64,000 bases of DNA from Cantharellus purpuraceus (taxonomy: Eukaryota; Basidiomycota; Agaricomycetes; Cantharellales; Hydnaceae): contig JALBUN010000034.1 in the NCBI GenBank assembly GCA_025174535.1, positions 1,262,001-1,326,000 of the forward strand. Reading direction: 5' to 3'. Under the pieces are notes generated by a model. It had not been told where the DNA came from, did not search any database, and saw only the letters and a program-made list of their open reading frames with translations. Positions 37,620-49,630 of this stretch are shown here, in pieces. The position numbers and the translations under genes were made by a program. Every line of letters begins with the position of its first letter. The first letter of the stretch is position 1.

Positions 37620-39118
37620 TATGAGTGAGGCTATTCTGTATATCGGGAAATAGAGATGTTGGTTTCCAGGAGGCTAAAGCGACAAGGGGTGGCGAAGACG
37701 AGTTGCAACCTGGCAGCCGTTGTCTTATAACAACGGAGAGCGGACACAGCAAGCACAGGAAATCGTGACACGAGCGAAAATTTTGTGGCACCACTAGTGC
37801 CAGCATCCGGATATGAATCGAGAAGGGCCTGACGGTTGACCGACGAAAGGGTCGGAAGATGGTCGATGACAGTTTGACGCTCGGTGATATCCTCTGCCAG
37901 AATCAGCTAGTGGCAGTACGTACTTGATGCTTCCAGCCCTTCAAGCTTCGAATTGCAGGTCCACGTCGTCACTCGTAGCGAACAAGGGGCTATTCAATGT
38001 CATGAAACACGAACACGAGGCACTAAAACAATGGCTTGCCCTCTTTCCTCAACCCAGCTCTGAACTTGGGCTCTCTGGCATCAAGAAATAATCAATAAAC
38101 CTCCGTTGACTCAGGTCAGATCAGCTCCAAGTACCGCTCTGGCGCCGTTTTGTTACGGAATGCGTATGCGGGATCACCGGGATCTTGATCCTGCTGTCGC
38201 AAGACTGACCCTCTGCCGTCGAGCAGGCACCGGGATGGTCGCCTCCGACAACGCCAGCCTCCGAGCACCTGTCTACTGAGGCATCGTTTTGCTTTCCTCG
38301 CCAACGTACTTTGTCTGGCACTCAGTAATGTCACACTATGAGTACTCGACATACTGAACGATTATGGCATTCTCATGCCATCTGTGAGGCAGGCTGACAC
38401 CACTCTTCCACTTCGCTCTCTGACTCTTTGCCGTGTCACCGGTGGGTACAATCAACCCAAAGTGTACACAGCCCACACTCTCTGTGATACGCGTTTCGCT
38501 TACGCGGCCAGCGCCTCAGGTCTTTTGGCCACGCGTCTACGCTCATATGCGATCACTGGCATCACACAGCGTTCCAATTGAAATTGTTCCTGGTGTTGAC
38601 GGAATCTTGACGACAATGGCTTTTGACTTTTGCGGTACCACAACTTGAGATTGTTCTGTTACCCCGCGCAAATTGCATACAATTATAACATTATGTTCCG
38701 GATTAGTTAGCTACGGTGACCACTCTGTTGAGCGTTGAGCGCTTGGACCTTCCCTGGTTAGTTCCATCGGGTTGCACCAGGTTAGACAATCACTGCTTTG
38801 TCATCTCACTGTGCAGGTAATGACCTGGTATTCCAGGAATCAAAATATAGAGTCATTTCACTGTGCAGGGAATGATTTGGTTTTCCAGGACAAAATATAG
38901 TGCATCTACCGTCTTTATTATCTGCTACCACCACCCTGTATCGGTGATGCGAGGAGTTTCGACTGCACCTACTGAACTAATGCGCTGACTAATCCCACGG
39001 AGATCCTTACGCAGCAAGAGGCATAAATTACTCAGGTTTGTGCTGTTGAACAGCATCAGAATCGCACAGATAGTTCGCTTTTTACGTACAAGATAAATAT
39101 GTCCTATTATCTGTACAT
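37620..39118. other. Gene-poor stretch with a duplicated 50-bp unit
   Basis: A 1.5-kb region between two minus-strand genes. Frames at 38116-38352 and 38375-38648 have no domain, and only the P450 promoter side is expected here. Two near-identical 48-50-bp units at 38801-38900 are listed separately. Confidence 0.5.
38801..38900. repeat. Tandem duplication of a 48-50-bp unit
   Basis: Copy 1 (38801-38850) starts tcatctcactgtgcagg and ends caaaatatag. Copy 2 (38853-38900) starts tcatttcactgtgcagg and ends the same way. They differ at a handful of positions and by two missing bases. No terminal inverted repeats or coding capacity are visible, so this looks like a local duplication. Confidence 0.8.
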
Positions 39119-40322
39119 TTATACCGTCGGCAACCAGTGAAAACCTGTCGGCCTCTGCAAATCTTCCAAATGCCCAATTTCCTTCAAATCTCTCCCTCCA
39201 TCAACTCTTTCAAATATCTTCACCCCGCCCCCAAAAGTGCCGCCAGCGATAAGGTACCGGCCTTCCTCGTCGAATGCGATACCACGCAAGTGACTCAGAC
39301 CAGTGCGAAGTTCCTTGATCAGTTTGAGCGACCCAGACGCACTGTGTTCAAATATGGACAGAATGTCCCCGTCGGGGCTGGGATCATTCCGGTTTGTGAC
39401 GTATATGTAAGGTGTGGGGTATGCTACCGAGGTTGGAGGACTCAATACCTCAGCGCAGAGGGGTGGAGGGTCAATATTTATTGGATCAATTGGGGGATCT
39501 GATAAGGTGGCAGCCACATCCAGTGCGACAGGCCGGTCAGGCAGGGCCGGGAGCTTGTGTGACGTGAGCGTGTTCGACAGCTCTAAGAGAGTGAAAAGAG
39601 TGTCGCCTAAATAATTTGATTAGAAAATGGTGGCAGAAACCGCCTTAAATACGGACTCACCGACGAACACTCCATGCCTTGGTCCTCCACCGCGTTGACT
39701 GTCAACGTGATCTTTTATGGCCCACTCAGACTCATTCTTTTCCAGCCTCCATAGTTTGTCGGCGCCGAGGTCAGGAATGAGCACCTCCTTGCGGGTAGGA
39801 TGAATCAAGACCTGGTGTGGGTGTGAGCCATCCTGGCGGGAATTGGTGGGGTGGTCATGCCCAGGAAAACTTATAACTTGAGAAGGATTTGACGGGAGAT
39901 ATGGAGCAGAAGGCGAGAGGGGGATAATGGATACATTGCCACTCGCATACTTGGAACGTGATCGATTAATTCATTGGGCTTTCGAGTTTTGAACCCAGTC
40001 GACGAGGACTCACGTTCGCTGTCATCAGATCGCCTCCAGATATAGCCAAATGACATGGATCGTCACCGCCGATGTACGTTTCGGCTATGACCTTGCCTTC
40101 ACCAGTGCTCAGATTGAATTTAATGGCCTTGACCACGCCATTAGACTGTTCGTTCGCAGTGAATACCACAGACGTATCGGTCTCATGGGGGGCGATCCAG
40201 GATGGGTGATACCCTACTTCCAGAGACGAAACCACAGACAGTGAAGGTGGCGAATCAACTGCTTCAAAAGCGAGAGTGGTGATATTTGATGCATAAGACG
40301 CTACCAGAATTTTGCGAGGCAT
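39119..40322 (-). CDS. Lactonase-family (6-phosphogluconolactonase-like) beta-propeller
   Basis: Four exons encode about 355 residues. The N-terminus MPRKILVASYASNITTLAFE is the first blade. Next come SSLEVGYHPSWIAPHE, FTANEQSNGVVKAI and GGDDPCHLAISGGDLMTANY. HPHQVLIHPTRKEVLIPDLG, ADKLWRLEK and GGGPRHGVFVGD follow. The last part reads IYVTNRNDPSPDGDILSIFE, GLSHLRGIAFDEEGRYLIAG and RPTGFHWLPTV, with stop at 39119. Repeating H-P, D-L-G and R-N motifs fit the seven-bladed propeller of fungal lactonases such as carboxy-cis,cis-muconate cyclase and bacterial YbhE. Substrate uncertain. Confidence 0.9.
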
Positions 40323-43229
40323 GGTTTCACGTTAACGATGTGTAAACCGCTGTGAGCAAACTGGCGGTGGTTTGGGTGTGGATTACTCTTGGCCAAAAAG
40401 GATTCCACGACCAAATCGCTGTCAACGTGGAGCGCATTGCGGTCCGTGGCTTATATAATTACTGTAGGGGTCCTCCACAGACGCCAATTCTCCGAGGTTC
40501 TTACTATAACACGGCCATCGATTAGACAAGATTGTTTGCATAGAACTTTGTCAAGCGTGGTGCATGAAGCCTTGAAGCCAGGTTAACTGCTGGCATGCTC
40601 CGTAGGGATGTCTTAGGATGCATGGTGGACAAAGTCCGGGTCTGCGTCTCTCACATCTCATTGGCCGTGTCCGGAGTTTGTATCACTGACACAGATGCCA
40701 CACCACCAGACCTTGAAGCTTGAGCAGCTTGAGGCTTGAAGCGGCAGCCCCACTTCCCAGTTCTCCTTATACATTCTATTGCTATGGTTCCATACAGCAT
40801 CATGATCTGCGAACTTGTGTGCATTCTTTGCGCGTTTCCTCGGAGAGAAACGTTGCTCACAAAGGACTGCTGCTCAGAATCTGGTGAGAGAAGACCAACC
40901 ACACAGTGAATGTCAATAATTCATATATGCTCGTTGCATGTTTGTTCTCCAGCTCTCCCGCAATTATGCCGTCTTTGAAAGCAGGATGGCAACTGTCTCC
41001 TACAGCGTGCAGATTATTTAAGGAGATCTTTTCTACATACAAGTTAACACACTACAGGGATGCCCATCATCTGTTTTGTAAAAGCAGGATCGTATAGGTA
41101 CAAGTGTCAGGCAGGTATGACGCACATCCCATGTAGATCTCGATGGATAAATAACGCCGAGGACATACAGGCAGAACGTCCCCAGTTGCGACACAAAGGA
41201 GATACCATTGGAATATGATCTAAAGCCACGGGTGTCTCGGAAACAAGCAACCTCAGAGACGAACAATCCCATGGGCCTTTAATGTTGAGCTTCGATGAAC
41301 ATATGCGTTCTGAGGCGCCATGGAGTGAACATTTGGACGCGCGCATGTGTCGTACTCCAGCGCATAGGGTCATACTTTCCCCTTCCCGGTAGCTTCGGTG
41401 TCTGATTTAGGGTCAGAAGGTGTCTTCATTTCTCTGGTGATCCTCAGATGCTTTTGGAATTCTGCGTCTTCGTTACATCTAATTCTGTATCCTTTCCTCT
41501 GGAATCGTTGGGGGACTCTGCTGACTGCCTCAGCTGACAAGACAGATGTTATCTTCACAGACTGTCGGATCGTTTATCTGGGTTCAATTAACACGATATA
41601 CGTTTCGAGGGCTCATGCGCGACCAACAGTTACTGTCGAAGCTGTATAATAAGCTGCATTCCGATTACTTGCCTATTCTAGCGCTATGCTACTGGTCTTC
41701 GGGCTCCTGACCAGCCTGACACCCACTGGGTTTCACCTGCAACAAATGAGACGATTCAGAAAACTCGTCACACACTGTCATGGATCAATTGGATGATCAC
41801 GGTGAGGGAGAATCAAGGCTCTCCACGGCTTTTATATGACCAAATCAATTGACGGGGATCATATTTGTTTAAATAGAAATCGCGTGCAGAAACGCACGGT
41901 CCCTATTCTTTCGAATTCGTTTTTGGCACTTTTATCATCAAATCTGGGATTCGTGCACATGACACACCGGCAACGCTTTACAACTATGCAATTGCCATTG
42001 AAAGAAGGTCGAGGTCGATTTGATATTTCTGCTTGGCGCACAAATGAAGTGCCACTGCCCTACGCGTTCCCAGATTCCCAAAGTCAACTGAGACTCTTGC
42101 TAATAAAGATGAGAAGCAAGCAGCATATTTACTTTAGGATATTTAGAAAAAAATAAACAGAAAACATTCAGTTCGTCACAGAAATTCCATTTGTGTATTC
42201 GTGTCGTCCAATGAAGTATCCTCCACAGCAGCTTAAATGTCAATGGACGTGATCTAGCAGGAGGAGTGTATACTGACAGAAGCGATATATGGATGTCAGC
42301 GACATGGCACACAAAAATACTTTCTGAAGTCGTAAAGAGAATGCTAAACAGACATGATGACTGAAATAATCCGGCAAAGATGAAATGAATGCATCAGAAA
42401 GTAAAAAAGGAAAGAAAAAAACTGTTGCAGACAAGGAGGCCCGCAGTCATGCAGTTATTGCGTTAACTTGTTGTTCGTCGCGAGGAGTTGTTTCAGAGTA
42501 TACGAAGTCGCCATTGATTACATCAAAACAGTACAACAGAGAAGCGAAATCGCATAGAGAAGATATTCCGAAAGGGTATGTTTGATTCCCTTGAACATGG
42601 AGTGGAGTCCGACCGATCAGGAGATAGGGAATTGCATAAGTATTTTCTATTAAGAACGTAGCACATCGGAACGAGCCACACGAATGCTTATAGTCAATCC
42701 ACTTGCCAGCGTAAGCCGCGGAGGTACAGACCATAACCCAAGGTAGCTTGCTATTCACGGGCCTCAACCAGTTATGCAGTCCGAGCTGCTCTTTAAATAC
42801 GCAAGTCATAATATTCACATACCAACCTGGCCCCCCCAGGGACGTCCAGGGTGGCTAGTAGAATTGTTTGATCCACTACTAAAGCTAAAACCGCATGGTT
42901 AGATTCCATAGTAGTGAGAGTAGTGCATCGCAACCGTAGGTTCCCTGTGAGTCACTGATTCGCCTTTGGCAATGATGCTAGGATTCAGTGAATAATTCAT
43001 CATTTGAGAATGAGGCTTGTCGCCGAGATGCACACGAGGTTAATAGAAACGTTCATATACGTTCCACAGTACAAATACTGTACTGCCGAGGATATTGAAA
43101 TATCAAAGGCTTTTGAGTGAGCCTCTGATCCACTGATTACGTAACATGTACATCTGCGGTTACATAATTCCCACAGCAGTACGTAGTGTACTACTTACAT
43201 GTACTTCTGGGACCGCGTGGAGCTTGAAT
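40323..43229. other. Largest gene-poor stretch, no gene seen
   Basis: Nearly 2.9 kb without a supported gene. The longest frame, minus strand 42447-42818 (123 codons, opening with an ATG), contains NSKLPWVMVCTSAAYAGKW but no known domain and no homology I recognise. Other frames of 60-106 codons are scattered on both strands. No obvious repeat, tRNA or mobile element is visible. Parts of the region are AT-rich. Confidence 0.45.
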
Positions 43230-44625
43230 ATGGCCCCGCGCTCGATAGGGTGCACCTCCGGCATTCTCAGGTTTCCACGACGGAACCCGTTGTCTCTCCT
43301 TGTACTCATTGTCCCGCTTGTTCTCTTGATCTACAGCACTTTTGATATCCATAACACCCTGCGTATCTCTCGAACACACATCTCAGTTGCGTCGCCTCAT
43401 CATAATTCGTCGTCGTCTTCGACATCCTCCTCAGAACACTCTCCCGTCGATGCATTACCCCCCAGCGACACGCGTGTCCTCCTTGTTTCAGGCTTCTATC
43501 CAGCTGCCAATTCAAAACATGCCATGCGAGATTACAAGTATTGGCTCTCCCTTTTCCTCTCGCGCGTTACGACAGATGTTTACTTCTTTACACGAGCCGA
43601 CTGGGAGCCCATGGTCCGTGAGATCCGTGGCGACCTACCCATCCACATCAACACCACCTTCTCATCGTCGTTTGATATCCCGCCATTGCAGGAGCGTAGA
43701 AGAGACTACGAACGCATGCGCGCAAGAGACAGGGAACAGCGTCGCCACACTCCTGAAGATTACGCAGCATTGACGTCTAAGCCTTATTTTCTGAAGGAAG
43801 GCGTTTCTAATGCGTATGCCGACATTGGCACGAAATATAAGTATGCATTCTGGGCAGACGCGTTGACATTCCGTCATGAACACGTGTGGCGACTTTGGCC
43901 CGATCCTGATAGGGTGGATGATGTTTGGACTGAAGCTGTAAAAGAAAGCAGAACGAAAGCCGAAGACCTTATATTTTTCCCATTGGAAGGAATACCACAT
44001 TCAAGTATGAGCATGTGGAATGAAGGAATGGGACCTATTGACAACCACGTTAGTGAAGGTTCGTATACCATTCTGCCATTGTTAACTATCGCCAGCTCAT
44101 GATTGTACAGGTTCATTCTTTGGAGGGATGCCTACTGCCATTGCTTGGTGGTATGATCTATACTTTGCCTATCATGACCACTGGCTCGAAAAAGGATTCT
44201 TTGTTGGTAAAGACCAGTCACTCGCCAACGCCCTTTTTCTTCTTTATCCGTCGCGCATATTCGGTGTGTGGCTCTCGGATCCTGCCGCTCCTGCAGCCGC
44301 ATCACTCCTTGCTAACTCCCCAGCCTTTTCGTCGTATGATGTTTCTCATCCGCCTCCAAAACTCCAGCTCGAATCGCCGCTCGGTCAGTGCCTTGATTAC
44401 TGGTATTATTATGTGTTCTTTATGGGCTCCGAGGCCGAACGAGCAACTATGGCCGATGCATGGCTGAGACTGTGGCGATGGATGTGGCCGTGGGAATGGG
44501 TGACGCAGGTAAATGTAGCCAAAGAGCCGTGCCGATTAACCAGGGTGTTGACCATGGAAAGGACACTGTCGAGAGCATTCGGGGAGGCATGGATCCCTCC
44601 GAAGACTACTCTGACAATCGGATGA
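43230..44625 (+). CDS. Type II membrane protein, glycosyltransferase-like
   Basis: Two exons, about 440 residues. The N-terminus is short and basic (MAPRSIGCTSGILRFPRRNP), then a membrane anchor LSLLVLIVPLVLLIYSTF. A Ser/His-rich stem (PHHNSSSSSTSSSEHSP) follows. The lumenal domain carries TRVLLVSGFYPAANSKHAM, DYKYWLSLFLSRVTTDVYFF, KYKYAFWADALTFRHEHVWR, and in exon 2 GGMPTAIAWWYDLYFAYHDH plus FFVGKDQSLANALFLLYPSR. An aromatic block LDYWYYYVFFMGSE lies near the end. The D-Q-S-x-x-N-x-L motif and the YAFWAD block resemble those of HtrL/YibB-like putative glycosyltransferases. Golgi location is inferred from topology. I chose the Met at 43230 as start; an upstream in-frame ATG at 43146 also exists. 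Confidence 0.75.
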
Positions 44626-44933
44626 ACATTTGTGACATTAGTAGTTCATGTACAATTTGCTTCCTTACAGTCGATCGCGACAGTAACATTATGTTTGATG
44701 TTAACACAGTATACACATGAGCACCTATGGTGTGTATATCATGATAATATACTAATCATGGTCGAGCCACTTTTGAAATTATAATTGTTCTTCAGTACCA
44801 AGTTAGACCTGGTAGGAAAGTGGCAACTACACGCACTTACAGCGCGTTCTTTACAGCCATAAACTGTCTTATACTGACCCGCACTGTATATATAGCATAG
44901 CCGTTCAACTCTCCGCGGCACGCGTACAGTACT
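44626..44933. other. Intergenic, no gene seen
   Basis: A 308-bp AT-rich gap between two plus-strand genes. The sequence gtatatatagcat around 44885-44897 is TATA-like and lies about 40 bp upstream of the next start codon, so it may be the core promoter of the oxidoreductase gene. Confidence 0.45.
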
Positions 44934-46703
44934 ATGGCTAGCAAAACAGACATACTCGTGATTGGTGCAACAGGTCTCTCTTCCTCTCTTTTTTGGTTGT
45001 TCCTTTGCTAACAGAATACAATTGCTCGTGGCGGCTCATCATGGCCTCGCAGGCTTTACAGGTCGTCTCGTCACGAAACAGCTCAACAACCACCGTGATC
45101 GCGCATCCTTCACTTTGGCTCTTGCCGCTAGATCTCGTGCCAAGCTCTTAGGGCTCGCTACAGAGCTTGATTTAAACGCACAGACATTACTCTTAACTCT
45201 CGATGTCACAAAAACGGATGACGTTAAGGATGTTGTGAAGACTGCGAAAGTCGTCATCAACACGGTGGGCCCGTATTGGCTTTGGGGAACGCCTGTTGTA
45301 CGGTATGTACGTTCCGAGAGGTGCTCTGCGATTCTCAACGACGTACTGTGTAGAGCGTGCGCGCTGAATGGGACCCATTACGTTGACCTCTCAGGTCCGT
45401 AAGTAGTTTAGCCACTAAATGTCTGTTCACATTCCGCATCGTATATATCACAGGAGAAACCGTTTGGATAAAGGAGATAATCAACCGGTGAATTGGAGCC
45501 ACAGCTGTTTATATGTTATCTTTCTAATTGCATTTTCTCTCAGGTTCGATTACTTGGCGTCCAAAACCCACTCAGTAATTGTGCCTAGCTGTGGCTTTGA
45601 TTCTATCCCATCGGATCTTTCAGCCTATCTCTCTGTCCGAACACTCAAGGAGAATCTAGGGCCGAACGTTGAAACCGCCAGAAGTGTTACTGCTCACAAA
45701 CTACGTGGCGGTGTATCTGGTGGCACATTGTCGTCTTTGTACACCTCCCTCGAAATGATTCCGCGGAACAAACTTATTGAAGCGTTGCAAGATCACTACC
45801 TGAGTCCCACATCTGGCGTCAGATCTCCACCAACCAAATTAGTATATTCGATGCCTCACATCTCTCCACATATCTCAGGCGCGTTCTTCCCCCTGTCAAC
45901 CGGGAATCGTAGTATAGTTCATCGGACGCGGGGTCTGCTGGAGGTAAACGCTTCAATGAGTTTTTGGAAGTACGGTCTAGATTTCCACTATGAGGAATTC
46001 GTTGTTGCACCAAATCGATTTGTGGCAGCGATTATGAGTCTAACTGTCTTTACTATTGGTTTCTGCTTAAGTGCATCAAGTAGTGTAAGGTATTTCGTCT
46101 TGTTGATTCGTAATTCTGCTAAAGTATGAGGTGTATGTTGTAGGTTAGATGGTTATTTAAGCGTCTTATCGCGGACAGGGTCCATGGTCCATCTGATCAG
46201 TGAGTCTTTCATTCCACTGTCCCCACCCCCCTTTTGCGCACTAGACCATGAAGCCCTGACTATCCTACATCTAGAGTCATGGAAAAGGGTTTTTTGAAGA
46301 CAACTAACGTCACTTCCTCGGTGCCATCCTCTGCGCACGGTGAAGCTGCTGCCAAGTCCGTCATTCGGGTGAGGGGTGACCCAGGATACCTGTGCACGAC
46401 AGGTGAGCGAGTTGTTTTTCCTCTATTGCTGAATGCTCCCCCCTCTGCTTCCCTTGTTACTTTGTTTGCATTCCTCGTTTTATTTTCCTCTGCACGTTTC
46501 GCTGCACCTCGTTGCTTACGTCGCACTTTGATCCAGTGATGCTCACGGAATGCGCGGTTGCTCTGCTGGACACCTCCAGGCTCACTCCCCTTGCAAAACA
46601 AGGCGGGGTTTTAACACCAGTCAGCGCGTTTGGAGACGAACTCGTAAAGCGACTGGAAGCCACCGGCAGGTTCCAATTTGAAACTGAAATTCTGCATACA
46701 TAG
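44934..46703 (+). CDS. Saccharopine dehydrogenase-like oxidoreductase
   Basis: Seven or so exons, about 420 residues. The N-terminus MASKTDILVIGATG joins across an intron to FTGRLVTKQL, forming the Rossmann NAD(P)-binding G-A-T-G-F-T-G fingerprint. Later blocks are VINTVGPYWLWGTPVV, ACALNGTHYVDLSGE, VPSCGFDSIPSDLSAYLSVR, AHKLRGGVSGGTLSSLY and GFLKTTNVTSSVPS. The C-terminus reads TECAVALLDTSRLTPLAKQG, GGVLTPVSAFGDELVKRLEA and GRFQFE. The G-P-Y and G-F-D-S-x-P-S-D motifs are those of the SCCPDH/trans-acting enoyl-reductase family, not of lysine biosynthesis proper. A membrane-like hydrophobic stretch around 46030-46080 is partly intronic. Stop at 46701-46703. Confidence 0.88.
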
Positions 46704-46779
46704 TGTTTGATATTGCGCGATCTTTACGTGCGCCGATGTAGTGGTATATGCTGGGGTATGTTCCTCTCAAAATGTCGTT

Positions 46780-47640
46780 CTACACCTCTCCGATGAAAAT
46801 CTGATTGTGGTCTTGGTCCCGTATGCAATCGAGTTTCCCTTCTGCATATACCATCGTATAGATGTGCTCAATGTTATTTTGAGCGTCGATTCCCTTGCCT
46901 TTGAGTGAGTACGAGACTACAATCCCCACAGGGCTCGTTCGTTTACTCAATACTCTACATCTGAAGCCTGATGAGACTCACCGGCCAGTGATGTTAGTTT
47001 TGCAAGATATTTTGTTTCTTGTATAAAGTGGTGATTTGTCAGCCATGCCTCACTTGTCTCTAGTGTGTACATGAGTTCATCAGATGGACAATCCGGGACA
47101 GCCGACCCTACGGCGGAATTCATAAGGAAATAGGTACATAACAGACGGCCATATTGGGTAATATATGAGGCCCATTTCAGAATGTCCGGATAGATACCAT
47201 TCAAGTAAGTGTCTGCAGAAGATACAAGCTGCTCGAAACTCGCCGCCTGGCCTTGAGACTTGCTTACGCAAGCTGGACTTCCATCCTTGGCAGTCGTAGT
47301 CAGAAGGGTATGGCCTTTCGCGTTCACCTCACCTTTACCCTGTTGGCGTCATTTTTTTCGGGTAAGTCCATACCTTCCCTTGTCTCTATACTAAAGTATA
47401 GACTTACAGTAGGTCGCGTGGCTTTTGTCCCATTTCTTCCCAAATTAACCTGGATGCCGGTCCTCTACGTAGGAAAACTGAGAGCTTTCTCTTTCGCCAT
47501 TGGCCAATGGCCCAGACTATATTCACGCAGGAAGTGTCTTCCGTTGAAGTTTGATCACCCCCAGTTACTTTCACCAGCTGTCCTACGACAAACCCACGTG
47601 GGAGACACGGCTTTAGCGCAGTTCCGCGCCATGTCAGAAC
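46780..47640 (-). CDS. Unrecognised gene, 5' end unresolved
   Basis: A coding-like frame reads FEQLVSSADTYLNGIYPDIL and KWASYITQYGRLLCTYFLM in one exon. It joins by an intron ending TTGTAG to SYSLKGKGIDAQNNIEHIYT, then MVYAEGKLDCIRDQDHNQIF and IGEV with stop at 46780. The join is in frame (GCC G|TC). Upstream exons probably include GIQVNLGRNGTKATRPT, joined to GKGEVNAKGHTLL. The start was not found. I recognise no family. The 3' end converges on the oxidoreductase with 76 bp between stops. A plus-strand frame overlaps part of it but opens with TTG and has no domain, so the minus strand is preferred. Confidence 0.5.
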
Positions 47641-47999
47641 GCCATTGACCTCTTAAACTACACTATAATCACTTCTTCACCTGAGATCCATAGCCAACTG
47701 GATATCTCCTCAACTTCTCACGCACTGTTCAGGCATTCAATTGCTACACTATTCCGCAAAGGCGAGTCGCTGGGTTGACCAAAGTTAACCCTACGATACC
47801 CTACGTCAAGATAAACGCTATGTCTTAGCTTGTGCCAAGTACGTAGATCCGCCTATATAGCAACAATGACGATGCTGATATCGATCATGTGTGGTTTTTG
47901 CATGCGCGTCGAGTAGCGGTCCGTGCGGTCCGATGTCTCGAAACATACTTATAGTGCATTATCGTATTTTACTCTCCTCATACCTCTGAAAAAATCGTT

Positions 48000-49363
48000 A
48001 TGTCTTTTGGCAAGGCCGTTACATTATCTACAGGTGCACCGTTGCCGCAAATTGGTCTGGGGACATGAAGTCCAAGCTAAACGACGTCGGGAATGCGGTA
48101 TGCACAGTTTTGAAAGAATGCTACGAATATTAATAAAATTGACGAAGATTAGGTAGAAATCGCTGTGAGGAGTGGTTATCGCCAACTCGATCTTGCTCAT
48201 ATATACGAGAACCAGAAGGAGGTGCATATGAATCATTCACTTGTATGCAAATGCAATGGATGCTAAACTTGCTGTCTAGGTGGGTGAGGCCTTGAAAAAG
48301 GTCATTCCTTCCGTTGTCAAGAGAGAGGAGCTATTCAATACCAGCAAACTCTGGAATTCCTCTCATCAACCTGCCGAAGTTCCTAAAGAGTTGGAAATCA
48401 CCCTCAAGGATCTCGGAGTCGATTACATTGACCTTTACTGTGCGTGTAGTACCTACCAAATGAAACAGATTTTCACTTTAAGTTAGTGATCCACTGGCCC
48501 GCGGCGTTTGTTCCTGGAAAGGGATTATACCCACCATGTCCACGTCACGGCAATCAAGTGGAACTTGATCTCCAGACGTCGGTAGTGGATACATGGAAAG
48601 CCATGCTTGCACTTCCCAAAAACAAGGTACTTCTTTGTTGGATCAATTGTGAACATTATGAGCGGTAATAATGTGGGTGAAGGTCCGAGCAGTAGGCGTT
48701 GCCAACTTCACTGTAGAGTATCTCAAGGGAATCATCGACGCCACTGGAGTTGTTCCTGCTGTTAACCAGGTTGAGGCACATCCTTTGCTGTCCCAGGACG
48801 AGCTTTTCGCCTTCTGCAAGGAACATAACATCCATATTACCACTTACAGCTCTCTTGGGAACAATAGTGCGGATTTCATCATAACAAGCTCATGACTGCT
48901 CTTATTCGTTGACCTGTCCTTGTAAGGCATCGGTGCACCTATGTTGACCGAACATCCCGTTGTCAAAGAGGTTGCAAAGAGGCTCAGTGCAACAGAGGCA
49001 CAGGCGCTAGTTGCGTGGGGTGTGTATCGAGGATATTCTGTGATCCCAAAGAGTGTCCATGAAGGTATTCCCCGTCCCACTCTGCGAGGAGCACTATCTG
49101 ACTAGTATATTGATAGATCGTATCAAATCAAATTTCCAACAAATTGGATTAAGTAAAGAAGACTATGAGAGGATATCCTCCATTAAGGGCGCCAAGGAAA
49201 CTCGGTTAGTGCATACTTCTTCCACAGCCAGTCAGGCATCTGGGTCGTTAAATTTCCAGGTATTAGCTTCAACATTCCACATCGATTTACACCATCGTGG
49301 GACATCTCGCTTTTCAATGACCCTGCTGAAGCTACCGCAAGCAACCGTGTCAAGGTACATTGA
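48000..49363 (+). CDS. Aldo/keto reductase with an apparent frameshift in exon 1
   Basis: A near-complete AKR of about 310 residues in eight or so exons. Exon 1 reads [20 protein letters not shown] then GT, where the sequence shows ACATGAAG; the family expects ACATGGAAG (T-W-K). One G is thus missing at about 48066, giving an immediate TGA. In the shifted frame the protein continues [37 protein letters not shown] (catalytic Lys), LIHWP (catalytic His), [50 protein letters not shown], and ends [16 protein letters not shown]. The catalytic Asp, Tyr, Lys and His are all present. An ATG at 48065 restarts the main frame without the first strand. It may be a recent pseudogene, a sequencing error, or a short functional form. 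Confidence 0.82.
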
Positions 49364-49630
49364 TGGCATGGATTGGTAGGTTGTATCATGGGACAAGCCT
49401 GATATTGTTATAATCGAACGTTTCTATCTGTGACAATTTGCGTGCATGGCAGAGGGAACGTATGAACGCATTGCTGACTATGATTCCGAGAATAAATTGA
49501 GGGCCACCATAGCCAGTTAACTGAGAGACAAGGCTCATCACATTTGGTGTATCTAACTGCGCGACTGAGTTGCTGCAATCGGCGCCTAATCGCGTCCGTG
49601 TCAGTCCTCCTTTCATCGAAACCTCGCAAG

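Noticed and set aside
27870..40322. Possible secondary-metabolite cluster (esterase, MFS, PLP enzyme, P450, lactonase)
   Set aside because: There is no backbone synthase, the transporter is dead, gaps of 1-2 kb separate the genes, and each is of a common stand-alone type. A shared pathway is not supported.
42447..42818. 123-codon minus-strand frame in the 40-43 kb desert
   Set aside because: It does start with ATG, but there is no recognisable domain and no flanking promoter or neighbouring exon. I keep it as a mention only.
47253..47648. 131-codon plus-strand frame opposite the unresolved minus-strand gene
   Set aside because: It opens with TTG, has no domain and lies antisense to exons that splice well on the minus strand.
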